64,000 bases of DNA from Nereocystis luetkeana (GCA_031213475.1 JARUPZ010000019.1:1972940-2036939); one strand, 5' to 3'. Shown: positions 1 through 11,070, counted from the first letter of the stretch. Notes: generated by a model from the sequence alone, not told the origin. A program made the numbers and translations.

Positions 1-234
1 TGTAGACCGCTGGGGTGACTGGTAGAGGGCGTGGGTGGGTTACCTTGCCCCCCCCCCCCTCTGCCAGCCATCCCAGCGGTCCACAGCGACTCTCGATGAA
101 AGCTTCTGCTGAACGGGCGGTGGCAATGTCCCCCTCGCTGCACGACAGCTTTTGCTCTTCAAATGCTCCGAACGCAGCGGTCAGGAGGGTCCCACGCCTT
201 AGAGACAGAAGCCCTCGTCTAGCAGCGCCAGGTG
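1..234 (-). CDS. Possible coding exon at the window edge
   Basis: The minus strand is open through about 230 bases and reads TAAFGAFEEQKLSCSEGDI and ATARSAEAFIESRCGPLG, with a normal amino-acid mix. The plus strand is also open here, so the strand is uncertain. No start codon or clear splice site settles it, and no family is recognised. It could belong to a gene continuing to the left of the window. Confidence 0.2.
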
Positions 235-450
235 GAGGATTCGGACAACCCCCACCCGTCGACGCCAGTTTTACGATACGGTTGAAGTATGGGACGGACC
301 CGCCTACGGCTGCTGTGCTGCACTTTTTTCTTTTTCTTTTATTTCCCCATCCTGCCAGGTATTAATTTAATTGTTGCCCTTTTTTTGCTGTCTCTGTTGC
401 ATGTTTATAGTCGTAGACTCAGATTCGGAGTCACAAAGCAGGCGACTGTT

Positions 451-451
<1 letters not shown>

Positions 452-483
<32 letters not shown>
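452..483. repeat. Poly(C) run, about 30 bases
   Basis: It is preceded by CAAAGCAGGCGACTGTTT; no family D or E sequence is attached, so the origin is unclear. Confidence 0.9.
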
Positions 484-589
484 ACCACCGCCGCTACGGA
501 TACGATATTTTTTGCCTTTTTGCTTTTTTTTTTTCGCGATAAGACTTGGGGCCCTTTGTTCTCTCGTCGACCGGCATCGAACCGCACTA

Positions 590-697
590 TTAACGGGGGG
601 GCCGTAGTAGGTAGGACCAAAATGTTGTTGGTAAAAATAGCAAAATAGATAGGTTTTTGTGAGTACCATAGGTCCTATTTATTATGGTCCCCCGTAA
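590..697. mobile_element. Family A MITE (TA-type, about 105 bp)
   Basis: Inverted repeats of about 27 bases: TTAACGGGGGGGCCGTAGTA at the left and CTATTTATTATGGTCCCCCG at the right. The family consensus starts TTACGGGGGACCATAGTTAA and sits between TA dinucleotides. Confidence 0.75.
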
Positions 698-917
698 TGT
701 TAATAACTGTTGACCCTTTTAGGACCGCAGAGCCCCGTTTTGGGGGCAAAATACCTAGGATTCGAGTGGATTGTTAGTAAAAATAGCAGAATAGATGGGT
801 GCTTGTGTGTACCATAGGTCCTATATAATATGGCCCCCCGTAATATTAATAACTGTCGACCCTTTTGGGACAGCAGCCCCGTTTTTGGGGCAAACTACCT
901 AGGATTTGAGTGGATTG
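625..917. repeat. Tandem duplication of a family A-family B composite (146-bp unit)
   Basis: Unit 1 (625-770) runs from the middle of the A element at 590 into the middle of a B element; unit 2 (771-917) repeats that order. The result is A, half B, half A, B. Both units start TTGTTxGTAAAAATAGCA and end GAGTGGATTG. Confidence 0.7.
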
Positions 918-948
918 TCCCCAAAACGGGACTGCGGTCCTAAAAGGG
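860..948. mobile_element. Family B MITE (TTAA-type, about 90 bp)
   Basis: CCCTTTTGGGACAGCAGCCC at the left and CGGGACTGCGGTCCTAAAAG at the right. The flanking TTAA is mutated. Confidence 0.7.
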
Positions 949-1279
949 TCAAGGGGCATGACTCCATCAGCAGGCCCTCCTCACTCGCCGGCACCCGGAC
1001 CGGGCTTGCGTGTACAGCAAGGGCGGCCCATGAATGCAAACGGACGATATGTGGAGAACTTTAGGTCGGTACGTAAGCATATCGTGCTCACCGGCTAGAG
1101 AGCTATGGTACACCAAATCCTGTATGCACCCGGACGTATTTAATTAGCGTATGACCTATGCTCAAGGTTTGCTCAAGGTTGATGCCCCTCGTATCGGGTT
1201 TCAATAGAAGCCTTTTTTGCTCAGGTTTCAGGTTTCACCTATCAATAGGCGTTTTCTTCTTGGGGGGCCCGTACTGCTG

Positions 1280-1364
1280 TACCACTCTGACCGATAATAT
1301 AAGCACCATTCGGGCTCTGATATTAGTATCGAACGATGCTTATGTTTCCGGTGAAAGGGTGGTG
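1280..1364. mobile_element. Family C MITE, diverged
   Basis: TACCACTCTGACCGATAATA at the left mirrors GCTTATGTTTCCGGTGAAAG at the right. Confidence 0.6.
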
Positions 1365-1958
1365 TAGAACGGGGGAGAGAACTGCAGTAGACGGACTGAA
1401 TTACTGCTGTAGCGCAAAGCGCGAGTGGCATTTGTAAGAGTATTGGGGCATAGTTCTGGCTTGGCGTCGGCCCACGAGCCCCGTAAAAAAGTGCACCCCC
1501 CTAACCACCGCACTGTACAGGCATGGGTCTAGTAGCATGCGTCCTCACTCGACAACCGCCCGACCGGGCTTCTACACCAAACACCACCTCCCCTACCGCA
1601 CTGTAGAGGCAATACTTGAGTAATAGGCCTCCACACTCGTCGGCCCCGGGATTACAGTGGTATCGGCAGGCACACCCAACTTTACGTGCCAGGTATTTTA
1701 CGTATGATATACCTGGTATATGTAACGTTAGGCTGGACGCTAGGAAATTTTGATCTCAACAAAGAAACCGCGCTCAGCAGCAAGAGCTGCATTGCAATAA
1801 ATCGTACCGGGGTTTATGATACAATAGCCTATGATGGCACGTGCTGCTCAAGTTTGCTAGCCTGTGCTCAAGGCCGCCCGCCTGCCCGTGCTCAAGGCTT
1901 GCCCGCCCCATGCTGGAGGTTGCTCGAGATCGGCGTCACGATGAGGTTTCGGGCGTAC

Positions 1959-2043
1959 GTACCACTCTGTCCCATAATACAAGCAACGGTTTCACACTAA
2001 TTGATGAATCAGACGGTGCTTACATTTCGGGACAGAGTGGTAC
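1959..2043. mobile_element. Family C MITE (about 85 bp)
   Basis: GTACCACTCTGTCCCATAAT and its inverted copy TTTCGGGACAGAGTGGTAC. This is the best-preserved pair of the family, with GTAC at both outer ends. Confidence 0.75.
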
Positions 2044-2426
2044 AGCCTTGCTCAAGAGAACAGCGGTGTGTAGTGGCCCCTCTTCAGTGCCCGCTGTGGT
2101 GCCGGTGGAGCCGCTTGGCACGGAGGGGATTTGACTCGACCGGTGTGGCAGTGCTCGCGGAGTGAAATTCGCTTGGCACACCCCTGGTACGGGGATTAAC
2201 TTCGAGCGGTGTACGGGATTAACTTCGAGCGGTGTGGCAGTGTGTGCGGAGTAATTTGTCGGCTGCCGCTCACAGTACACCTGTTGAATAAAAAGGACCG
2301 CTCTCGTGCTGGAAGCGTTTTTCGTTGCCGGGTGGAGTTTTGTACGTACCTGGTGCCTGATACTGCCGTACAGGGAAAACGCTGGAACGACTCGAGCAAC
2401 AAACACCGAAAGAGCGGCAGCGGACT

Positions 2427-2576
2427 GTCTGTAAAAAAATATTATGGCAGTTCCGTTAATTATCCAATGGACGAGCCCACGAGGCAGAAAATGTTGAACC
2501 TGCCTGTAAAAAGTATTTCGGCAGTTCCGGTGATTCTCCAGCGGACTAGCCCCACGAGGCAGAAAATGTCTCGAAC
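2427..2576. repeat. Two-copy tandem repeat, about 73 bp
   Basis: Each copy has CTGTAAAAA, ATTATGGCAGTTCCG or TTTCGGCAGTTCCG, and CCACGAGGCAGAAAATGT. Confidence 0.65.
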
Positions 2577-2598
2577 CCTACGAGAAATAGCGAAAGTG

Positions 2599-2896
2599 CC
2601 TCCCCTGTCTCTGGAAGTGGCCACGCCGGAAACCTAATTGAAAAAAATCAACGAACCCGACGCTGTCGTCCCTATCACAAGAACGTCCGCTTCAGAAGCG
2701 GTTCTTGGTGATGGGATGCAGCTCACCCCTCGGGCGACTCGCCCAGCACCTTACCGCGCTTGGTGCAAGCAATGGCTGCTGCCCTGGTCCTTGAGGGTGG
2801 AAACACGACGTGCTCCGTCCCGGCATTGTATGGGTACGAGGGTCTGTGGTCGTACAACTACGGCCATGCATGACAGTAGTACCCCCCCCCCCGCCC
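2599..2896 (+). mobile_element. Family D SINE-like retroposon, near full length
   Basis: It shares with the copies at 5798 and 59771 the order TCTCTGGAA, a GCGGTTCTT block, CAGCTCACCC, GGTGCAAGCAATG, CCGTCCCGGCATTGTA, CTACGGCCATGCATGA and a C tail. It is diverged by several small changes. No protein-coding capacity is seen. Confidence 0.75.
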
Positions 2897-3189
2897 GCGC
2901 TTAACCCAACCCAGCGCTTCCGTACTGTAGTGTCGTGGTTCCATTAGATGCCCTCGACACTACTCCACGTCGTCAAGACCGGGCGTACCGGGGAAAACGC
3001 CTCTGGCGCTGAAGCAGCAGGCTGCCGCAGTATTGGGCAGGCAGAGGTATTCGCATCGAAAGTTCCCACACCTCGAGCAGACCCAAGTCATCCCCACACT
3101 CGTGGTGTGCACATTGCAGGGCAGATACATGTTGGTATACCTATTGTTGCTCATGTTGCGAGATGAAGCCCTATAATCTGCGTGATATA

Positions 3190-3218
3190 CAGTGGTGGTG
3201 GTAGTAGTAGTAGTAGTG

Positions 3219-3255
<37 letters not shown>

Positions 3256-3259
3256 CAGC

Positions 3260-3303
<44 letters not shown>

Positions 3304-3304
3304 C

Positions 3305-3386
<82 letters not shown>

Positions 3387-3415
3387 ACAGTTGTAGTGAC
3401 AGTTGTAGTAGTATG
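3190..3415. repeat. (TAG)n trinucleotide array
   Basis: About 220 bases of near-perfect GTA/TAG units with a few TGG, CAG and GAC interruptions. Long open frames across it are artefacts. Confidence 0.95.
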
Positions 3416-3628
3416 GTAGCAGATGTTGAGTGGGTCGGAGCTGTACCTGGTAGGCCCTGCGCAAACCTGGTCACAACGGCTGGGGAGGGACTGTGCACGG
3501 GTAGATGATTTTCCGTATGTAGATCGCGATCTGCTCGAGTTCACAGGCGTCGTCACTACAGTGCCTTCGTTTTTATTTTCGCGTATATTCCCATTGGGAT
3601 GCTCATGGGTATGTATACTCTAATACTA

Positions 3629-3808
3629 TTACGGGGGACCATAGTTAATAGGACCAAATATTGTTGGTAAAAATGGTCAGATATATAGATTTTTATGTAT
3701 ACCATAGGTCCTATTATAGGACCAAATATTGTTGGTAAAAATGGTCAAATATATAGGTTTCTATGTATACCATAGGTCCTACCTGGTATTACCTATGGTC
3801 CCCCGTAA
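3629..3808. mobile_element. Family A MITE with internal duplication
   Basis: Normal TTACGGGGGACCATAGTTAA and CCCCCGTAA ends, but the central AAATATTGTTGGTAAAAATG block is present twice. TACCTGGTA at 3780-3788 replaces a consensus TA. Confidence 0.8.
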
Positions 3809-4224
3809 TAGGTGTAATATTGATACGTACACCAGGTGGGCGTTTAACCCTGCTGCTGATGCAGTGTACTTACTGGCACGGTAGCTCCCCAAGTGTTTTG
3901 TCCCCAAGAAGGAAGTGCGGTTTTTAAGACGTACCAGGTACCAGGTATGCTGCTATTCAATATTGCTGTTAATAATACTCTACGAGTAGCTGCACACTGC
4001 TGTCGGATGGGAAACGTGATGAACATATACCTGGTATATCAGGTGTTTCTGTGTTGCACGTGGACGAGAAAGTTATGCTTCGAAGCACGCGTGTATGTAT
4101 CATATATTAATAGACTATATGCATCGCGATCTTGAGGAAGGGTCGTAGCTGAAAGTGATCTGTATGGATAGCCGACAGCCCTGCCTGTCGATCAAATGGT
4201 TAGTTGAACCCGTGCAGGGCTTGG

Positions 4225-4320
4225 GACTGCTGCAGTCCCGTTTTTTTTCGGCGGACGAACTACTTACAGTAGAACGTGAGCGCTTTGTCCCTAAAACGGG
4301 TTAGGGTTGCTAAAAAGGGT
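4225..4320. mobile_element. Family B MITE, degenerate
   Basis: GCAGTCCCGTTTTTTTTCGG and TTTGTCCCTAAAACGGG with an AAAAAGGG end remain. Confidence 0.45.
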
Positions 4321-4569
4321 CCAAGAAGAAAGCGAAATTGTTGTGTGCCATTTCTTCTTCGCGTTGACCCTCGCAACCCGATTCAGCGTGCCAGACAAAA
4401 GTTCATGCATGTACGTACAGTGAAGACAGCATAAACCGGTACCTGCAGTACCGGTTTATACGAGGTAAAAATCCCAGATCATACCTGATGATACCTGATA
4501 CGTGATATAATATTTTATTCCCCCCAGTGGGGGACAGCCAGCCAGCCCTTCCATGTACGATTGTTAATA

Positions 4570-4674
4570 TTACGGGGGACCATAGTAAATAGGACCTTTG
4601 GCGCTCACCCAAAACTATATATTTAGCTATTTTTACTAACAATATTTGGTCCTGTTTTCTGTGCCCCCCCGTTA
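4570..4674. mobile_element. Family A MITE
   Basis: TTACGGGGGACCATAGTAAA to TTTTCTGTGCCCCCCCGTTA. Confidence 0.75.
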
Positions 4675-4704
4675 CAGCTATTGGACCAATAGTTACTATT
4701 AATA

Positions 4705-4830
4705 ACCCTTTTGGGACGAACCAGTCAAACCCTGAGTAAAAGATACGTCCCCCAAAAAGTGCGGGGACTAACCAGTCAACCATAATCTCTGAAGTAGTTT
4801 GTCCCCGAAATCGGGACTGCAGTTTTTGCC
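4705..4830. mobile_element. Family B MITE, rearranged
   Basis: Two partial copies face each other: ACCCTTTTGGGACGAACCAG, and GTAGTTTGTCCCCGAAATCG followed by GGGACTGCAG. Confidence 0.45.
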
Positions 4831-4838
4831 CTATTTTT

Positions 4839-4954
4839 TTACAGGGGACAATAGTAAATAGGAACAAATATTAATATTGCTACAGTAGTAAAAATGGGTG
4901 AATAGACAGGCTTTTGTATGTGCCGTAGGCCCTATTTACTATGGTGCCCGGCAA
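4839..4954. mobile_element. Family A MITE, diverged
   Basis: Right end ATTTACTATGGTGCCCGGCA. TACAGTA at 4881-4887 stands where the consensus has TA. Confidence 0.65.
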
Positions 4955-5023
4955 TAGATGGGTTAGTAAATGACGCTCCTGTCTCCTGTGGTGCCGGTGT
5001 TGTCGTGATACAGCAGTGTTGAA

Positions 5024-5108
5024 TACCGCTCTGACCCGAAATATAGGGATCGTTAGCATATAAATAGTTAATCCAAGCGTCGCTTGTGTTTTGGGTCAAA
5101 GTTGGCAC
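5024..5108. mobile_element. Family C MITE, degenerate
   Basis: TACCGCTCTGACCCGAAATA at the left and GTGTTTTGGGTCAAAGTTGG at the right. Confidence 0.5.
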
Positions 5109-5304
5109 CTGGTATCGATATCGATGTTACCCTCTGTGATGAGTCTGTATATACTGGTATCATTGGCTTTGTACAGCATTTGACCCCCCCCCCCCCCCCC
5201 TTTTTTAAGAACGCCTCCCATTTTGTGTGGTGAAAACACTCGGGATTAGGGTCAGATTTAGGTTTCTGTACAGCAGCAGTGCGGTCTCTTGAAAGGGTTA
5301 TTAA

Positions 5305-5390
5305 CCCTTTCGGTGCTGCAGTCCTGTGTTCGGGGACAAACCGCTCTAATTCCAAGTGATTTGTCCCCAAAACGGGGCTGCGGTCCTAAT
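5305..5390. mobile_element. Family B MITE
   Basis: TTAACCCTTTCGGTGCTGCA to AAAACGGGGCTGCGGTCCTA. TTAA lies at the left edge. Confidence 0.65.
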
Positions 5391-5683
5391 ACGATTGAGA
5401 ACAACCCGTGGAAATTTTCTCTCCCGCCGGCGTTCCTTCTGGACAAAAACCGTGGTCACAGGCGTCGTCCTCCCCCCCCCCCCACCCCCTCCCCCCCCCC
5501 CGACACTTGCCACTCGCCTTTTTGTTTCGCGCACGTGGTACGAGTACGCATGCACATGTACCCGTCGAGCGTTCCCGTCGAGCGTTCCCACGGCTCCGTC
5601 GATTTTCGTTTTTTGTTTTTTTTTTTTGTTTCACCATCTCTCGGCGGAAGAAGGGCTCAGAAAAAAAGGGGACTTGGTGTGAT

Positions 5684-5767
5684 GTACCACTCTGTCCCTA
5701 CACATAGCGACCGTTTTCATTGAATGTTAGTATACTAAAGGTGCTTATATTTAAGTACAGAGTGATA
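5684..5767. mobile_element. Family C MITE
   Basis: GTACCACTCTGTCCCTACAC and TTATATTTAAGTACAGAGTG. Confidence 0.65.
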
Positions 5768-5797
5768 ACGCTCACCTCGGACAGATCAGATAGATCG

Positions 5798-6098
5798 TTC
5801 CCACTGCTTTCTCTGGAAATGCCTACACCGGAAAATAAATCAACTCATTGGAGCTGCCATCCACATGCAAGTCCGCCTCACAAGCAGTTCTTAGTAGGAT
5901 GCAGCTCACCCTTCATGCGACTCGCCAGACACCTCACGGCGCTTCGCGCTTGGTGCAAGCAAGCAATGTCTGCCTGGTCGGTGAAAACCCGACATGCTCC
6001 GTCCCGGCATTGTAAGGATGCGAGGGTCCATGGTCAAACCACTACGGCCATGCATGAGATCGAGTACATATCTCCTATCGAGTACACGCCCCCCCCTC
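5798..6098 (+). mobile_element. Family D SINE-like retroposon, full length (about 300 bp)
   Basis: It begins CACTGCTTTCTCTGGAAATG and ends ATCGAGTACACG plus C, closely matching 59771-60068. No clear tRNA-type A and B boxes were found. The last 60 bases resemble the LINE 3' end of family E (GGGATGCG, GGTCxATGGTC, GAGTAC, C tail), which suggests mobilisation by that LINE. Confidence 0.8.
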
Positions 6099-6133
6099 TG
6101 TGTGCGCATGATCTAGATCTTTCGAGGCAGATG

Positions 6134-6238
6134 TTACGGAGGCCCCTAATAATCAGGACCCGCCATGTATACAAAAACCTACCTATTCCGGTATTTTTAC
6201 CTAGCATATTTGGTCCTGATTGATGTGTTCCCCCGTAG
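6134..6238. mobile_element. Family A MITE, diverged
   Basis: TTACGGAGGCCCCTAATAAT to TTGATGTGTTCCCCCGTAG. Confidence 0.6.
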
Positions 6239-6853
6239 TTGGTATGCCCCTGGGCTTGTACGATGTTCTACCGCTGTACACGTAGCTCATGCTGCCCGTG
6301 GCGGAACGCGGGACTAAACGCTGTGCATGATCTACAGCAGCAGCACGTGTTTCCTGGGTTTGGATCTGTGTGTTGCTACAGCAGCAGCACGTGCTATGCG
6401 GATCATGCGCAACTTCTCATAACCGCAGGGTGGTGAACTAGATCATCTACCGCGGTAGATAGATAGATAATTATACGGATATATATATATAGATAGATAG
6501 ATCATGATCTATCTGACCTATCCGGGGTGTGCGCGGTGTGAAATAGTCGACGGTGATACAAGCCGGGCGACGGCTAGTAGTCTGTCCATACCTGTCAGGC
6601 TGCTTTGCTGTCAAGACGTTGTTCGATGAGCAAGACACAGCAGTCAGTATGAGTTAAGTCTACAGCCCTACCTGCCAAGTGGCCCCCAGATGAAGAAACC
6701 TGACCTGCCCCCACCCCTCTCCCCTTTATTTCGTTGGCTGAAAAAAAAAAAGGTTCAAATGCTTGGTGCGGTGTCGGCAAACTTTTTTTTTTTTTTGTTT
6801 TCGTGTGTACCCCTGGACAGCAGTACTTTTGATAGTATTATTATTAATAATAA

Positions 6854-6930
6854 CCCCTTTAGAACCGCAGTCCCGTTTTGGGTTCAAGTAGTTTGTCCCC
6901 AAAACGGGACTGACTGCGGTCCTAAACAGG
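6854..6930. mobile_element. Family B MITE, internally shortened
   Basis: CCCCTTTAGAACCGCAGTCC to GACTGACTGCGGTCCTAAAC with TTAA at the right edge. The spacer is only a few bases. Confidence 0.7.
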
Positions 6931-7172
6931 TTAACACACTTTCGATAGGGCCGGCCCCTCTGTTGCCGGTATGCGCCAACCAACCCTACCGGCAGTGTTG
7001 CTGCGGAAACCGGCAGGAAACCGGCAGGAAGCCGGCAGTACTCCGCACACTGCCATCCCATCTGTGCCGAACGATTTTCACAGGCACTAGGTACAGCGGT
7101 CAGCCGGCTGTACTCAACCAGCGCTGTAGGGGGGCAGCAGTGTAGGCGGGCGGATCACTACTACTACTACTA

Positions 7173-7279
7173 TTACGGGGGAACATAGTTAACAGGACCT
7201 ATGGTATACATAAAAACCTATATGTTTAACCATTTTTACTAACAATATTTGGTCCTGTTAACTATGCCCCCCCCCGTAA
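7173..7279. mobile_element. Family A MITE
   Basis: TTACGGGGGAACATAGTTAA to GTTAACTATGCCCCCCCCCG. Typical length. Confidence 0.8.
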
Positions 7280-7281
7280 TA

Positions 7282-7486
7282 CTACGGGGGGCCAGTGTTG
7301 ATCCCTTTAGAACCGCAGTCCCGTTTTGGGGACAAACTACTTGGAATTTGACTGGTTTGTTCCCTATACGGGACTGCGGTTCTAGAAGGGTTAATAGGAC
7401 CTATGGTATGCCTGGTACATAAAAACCTGTATACTTCACCGTTTTTACTGACAATATTTGGTCCTATTAACTATGGTCACCCGTAA
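7282..7486. mobile_element. Family A MITE carrying a nested family B MITE
   Basis: The A ends are at 7282 and 7486. A complete B element (7303-7390) sits between TTGA and TTAA, at the position where the A consensus has a single TTAA. This fixes the B target site and shows that B inserted after A. Confidence 0.8.
7303..7390. mobile_element. Family B MITE nested in family A
   Basis: CCCTTTAGAACCGCAGTCCC and GGGACTGCGGTTCTAGAAGG. The TTAA duplication (left copy now TTGA) and the CCCT terminus are piggyBac-like. Confidence 0.8.
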
Positions 7487-8008
7487 TACTGCTGTACCAG
7501 GTACCATGGTATACGATAAGCTCCCACTGGCTGGGCTATAAGGGATGGAGATTTTTACCTGGACATTGCTGGGAGAGGCAAATAAATACGGCAGTGCCAC
7601 TTCGGCCAGGAATATAGTACACGTTTGGGATCTGATGTGAACTTGAAACGTGGCTTATATTACCGGTCGGAGTGACATATACTGTACAATATACTGGTAC
7701 CAGATACGTATGCACCTGGTAGTGGCTACGTCAGCATCTGTATTACGACAGCAGTAGTACGCAACGATCAGTAGTCTACAGCTGAAAGGCGATGGCTTTT
7801 TCAACACGCCGGAGCACGCGACAAGGCGTGAACTTCAACATGCCCACCAGAATACACGAACGCGACCACTCGCAAGTAGTCTGTGCCTTGTGTACGTCAC
7901 TGCTGCTGTAGCGGAGCGGCGGATCACCGGAGACCCGGCGGGGAGTTTTCTTGCCAGTGGTATACCTGGTGCCTGGTATACAATATACTCTCTAGAATAA
8001 TACCAGTG

Positions 8009-8093
8009 GTACCGCTTTGTCTCTGAATATTAGTGTCGTTTGTATTCAACATTAGTATAGAAGTGGTTATTATATTTCGGGACAGAGTGGTAC
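8009..8093. mobile_element. Family C MITE
   Basis: GTACCGCTTTGTCTCTGAAT and ATTTCGGGACAGAGTGGTAC. Confidence 0.7.
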
Positions 8094-9265
8094 GTACCGG
8101 TACATGTGTACTCGACTCTTACGTATAGTTCGTAGATGTACTTCCGTATATTAAATACCAGGTACGTAGGTAGTAATCTTGATATTGGCATTGACAATGG
8201 TCTTGACTAAAGTCTTGACGAACTAGATCGTAAACTTGGAAGTTGGCATTGATGTTGATAGTACAACCTGCCGTTCGGGACGATGTTTTTGTGCGGGAAA
8301 ACTTTATTTGTTATTACCCTTATTAACAGCAGTGTCATTGTTTTTGTGTCATTGCTGCTGTACCGTACAGTTACTTTAGGGCCCATCTTAGCGGGGAACG
8401 CTATTTGGAAATCAATTTTTAATTTCAATGAATTTTAACTTGATTTCGAAAAAAAAACGTGTTTGTGTCCTATTATGGGCGAACGGCGTATTTATTGTCA
8501 ATAAAAAAATAATTCGGAATAAACGCACCGCGTCACACAACGCCCAGCCGACAAACAGCGACGAGTGTAGGCGAGAGCGAAGGTTTGCGTTGCCGCGTGC
8601 GCGCCGCCGCCAGGCTCTTTTTCTTTTTGGTGGCGCAGGATAGGAAGCTATCACTCTCAGGGCGTATTGGGTGGGCAGGGGGAGCACTCAAGCGCCACCA
8701 CCTGCGTAACAGCAGCGGTGATGCAGCTATCGGGGTCTCGAGCGTATCCTCCGTTTTTTTGCTCGTTTGCTCGGGTTTTCGTGATTGTTGGCCGATCGAG
8801 CAGAGGCCGAAAAGTTGGGTTTGCAGCCGCCATGATTACTTCTGAGGCGCCACCGCCGGAGTACGATGTGCTGTGGTCTGTAGGCGTGGGCGCTGCTCTT
8901 GCTCCGGTCGCCTGTCGTTGAGGTTCGCGTTTTCTCGCCTCAATCGTGATCACCGAAACAGCCAAGAAACACCCCACATTCCACCGGAGGTGTTAGACCC
9001 ACCACGAACATGCTACATCAAAAGGCTGATGAACTCCCAAATTCCAAAAATTGAAAGAAAAAAAAAAATCACACGAAAAATGTCCCAATCTACGTCTCAC
9101 TCATTTTTTATTTATTTTTTTCGCCTCGAGAATGCCTGCTTGGTGATTCACTCTTCGGCCAATCAGATGCAAATTAAATTAGAAAAAAAAACAAATCAAA
9201 TAAAAATAAAAATAAAAATAAAAGTCCTCGATAAGATGGGCCCTTATCCTCCTGTGAAGGTCTTT

Positions 9266-9602
9266 GTCCGTTGGGCTGAAGGTAAAATGTTAACCAATCG
9301 CCTACCCAATCTAAACCTCATAACACTCTCCCCCCCTGGAACGGGCCAGATTTTACCGGCCGACGCGCCACCACACGCGGTTCCAATTTCTGGGGATCCA
9401 GAAACATATTTCAGATTCTTGACATGAGGAAACTCACACTTTACTTTAAAAACCGATTTCATGGTGGACGTGAGATTCGAATTCACGACCAACGACCCAT
9501 CTCCTGCCGACGACCCCATTTGTGAAGATCTTATGAATAGTCCGTTGGGCTAAAGGTAAAAGGTTAACCAATCGCCTACCCAATCTAAGCCTCATAACAC
9601 TC
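9266..9602. repeat. Direct repeats of about 63 bp flanking a tRNA-like segment
   Basis: 9266-9328 and 9539-9602 share GTCCGTTGGGCT, GTTAACCAATCGCCTACCCA and CCTCATAACACTC. On the minus strand the block contains TTGGGTAGGCG (A-box-like), and the interval has GTGAATTCGAATCTCAC (B-box-like), so these may be tRNA-SINE remnants. Confidence 0.5.
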
Positions 9603-9986
9603 CGACGTTGTATCGTGTTTACAAGTATAGACGTCCAGTCCGGCCTAAAATCGAATATTGTCTTAATCTTTGATACTAATCGGGCAAAAAATAGAATATC
9701 CTTTAATATCGCAGTACAAGTTTCTCCCCTTTCACTCTGTCTACAAATATCCCACTTTCTTTCTTGGACGCTCCTTCCTCCCTACACCCGCATCCCTCCC
9801 TCCCTTGGCAAACCCTCGTTTGCGTAGTTATCTTCAAGGCGCGCAAGCGCCCAGCAGAACAACAGCACGACAGCAAGAATTTTAGCGATGATGTGCCATG
9901 ATACAATCATCAACGTGCAAAACAATCATGTACCTGGTACATACATATATACCTGGTACAATTTAACACCGAGCAGACTAATAATA

Positions 9987-10090
9987 TTACGGGGGGCTAT
10001 CGTTAATAGGACCAAATATTGTTAGTAAAAATGGTTGAATATATAGTTTTAATGTACGCCATAGGTCCTATTAACTATGGTCCCCCGTAA
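9987..10090. mobile_element. Family A MITE
   Basis: TTACGGGGGGCTATCGTTAA to TAACTATGGTCCCCCGTAA. Confidence 0.8.
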
Positions 10091-10248
10091 TAGTAATAAT
10101 AACAGCTGTACGATTTTTTCATCGCAGACGAACGATCATAGGAGGTCTTGGAAACTTCGATGAGAGTGTTGGAAAAAAATTATATTACTTTTCACTTTTC
10201 CGATATTTCGCAAAAACCGACACCACAGTCAACGATTTGTTGTGTATG

Positions 10249-10336
10249 TACATTCCGCTCTGTCCCGTAACATAAGAAACGGTTTAAACACTATTTGTTC
10301 AACAAAAAGGCCACTATGTTTCGGGACAGAGTGGTT
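10249..10336. mobile_element. Family C MITE
   Basis: TACATTCCGCTCTGTCCCGT and ATGTTTCGGGACAGAGTGGT. Confidence 0.7.
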
Positions 10337-10999
10337 TCTGGTACGCAAGCACCAGGTATGACGTACAGATATTCAATCAACGGTGGTGGCGTTATCACGT
10401 TAGGAGTATATAGCTCATTTCCTCGAAATCTAGTCGTTTGTCGCAAACCAGGCTATAAACATTAACATTCGCATTCACATTTTACCGACAGATGAAGCAG
10501 ATGATGGTCCCGTGTAACTTTCTGCCTGTCTCGCCATTATTAGTCACGATCATGTCTGCCGTCACACCTACCAATGAGTGCGCAAGCATGAGCTTCAACG
10601 TTGATCAACTCGTAAACAAGCACGCCTCACAGAAGAAGGGACAACCTCAACGGCTAAAAAAAAACGGGAAATACCTGGTAGGATTTGTTCTCGCAAAGAT
10701 TTCTGTTGTGTTTTGTTTCATGTGTGTTGATTTGTTGTCCTCCTTGTAAACTATACGAGGTACTGGTAATTGTTTTCTCATGTCCTGTGTTTTAGGGGTG
10801 CCGATGGTAATCTCGCATCAGACTGTTAATAGCTCATTATCGCCACACTCTCGCCCCGTGTTCGTCCGTGTTCACGGAAGGGAACGAGGAGTCAGCCAGC
10901 CTACAGGTGGAGAGGCAAGAAGGGACAAAAAAAACAAAATTCAACCAAACCAAACTCCGAAATTCAGCCGGGGTGCCAGAAGATGACAGCCGTTCCACG

Positions 11000-11000
11000 G

Positions 11001-11041
<41 letters not shown>

Positions 11042-11070
11042 GCTGTTGCTGTTGTTTTTGTTATTTTTTG
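11000..11070. repeat. (GTT)n array
   Basis: About 20 GTT units with a few GCT variants. Confidence 0.9.

Larger units (their letters stand above)
918..3189. other. Intergenic, repeats only
   Basis: Apart from two family C MITEs, a 73-bp tandem repeat and one family D copy, this stretch shows only short GCTCAAG-type local duplications (1158-1190, 1850-1905) and a doubled GGGATTAACTTCGAGCGGTG (2190-2235). No gene is seen. Confidence 0.5.

Noticed and set aside
3192-3498. Long Val-, Ser-, Leu-, Tyr- or Thr-only open frames in all directions
   Set aside because: They are translations of a (TAG)n microsatellite. The same applies at 30838-31078 and 14800-15345.
8831-8921. Short frame MITSEAPPPEYDVLWSV with a good Kozak context
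   Set aside because: Only 29 codons to the stop, and no convincing following exon.
10492-10749. Possible gene starting MKQMMVPCNFLPVSPLL with an intron to 10795
   Set aside because: The donor overlaps a TACCTGGTA footprint-like motif and the following acceptor does not keep a useful frame. No recognisable domain.
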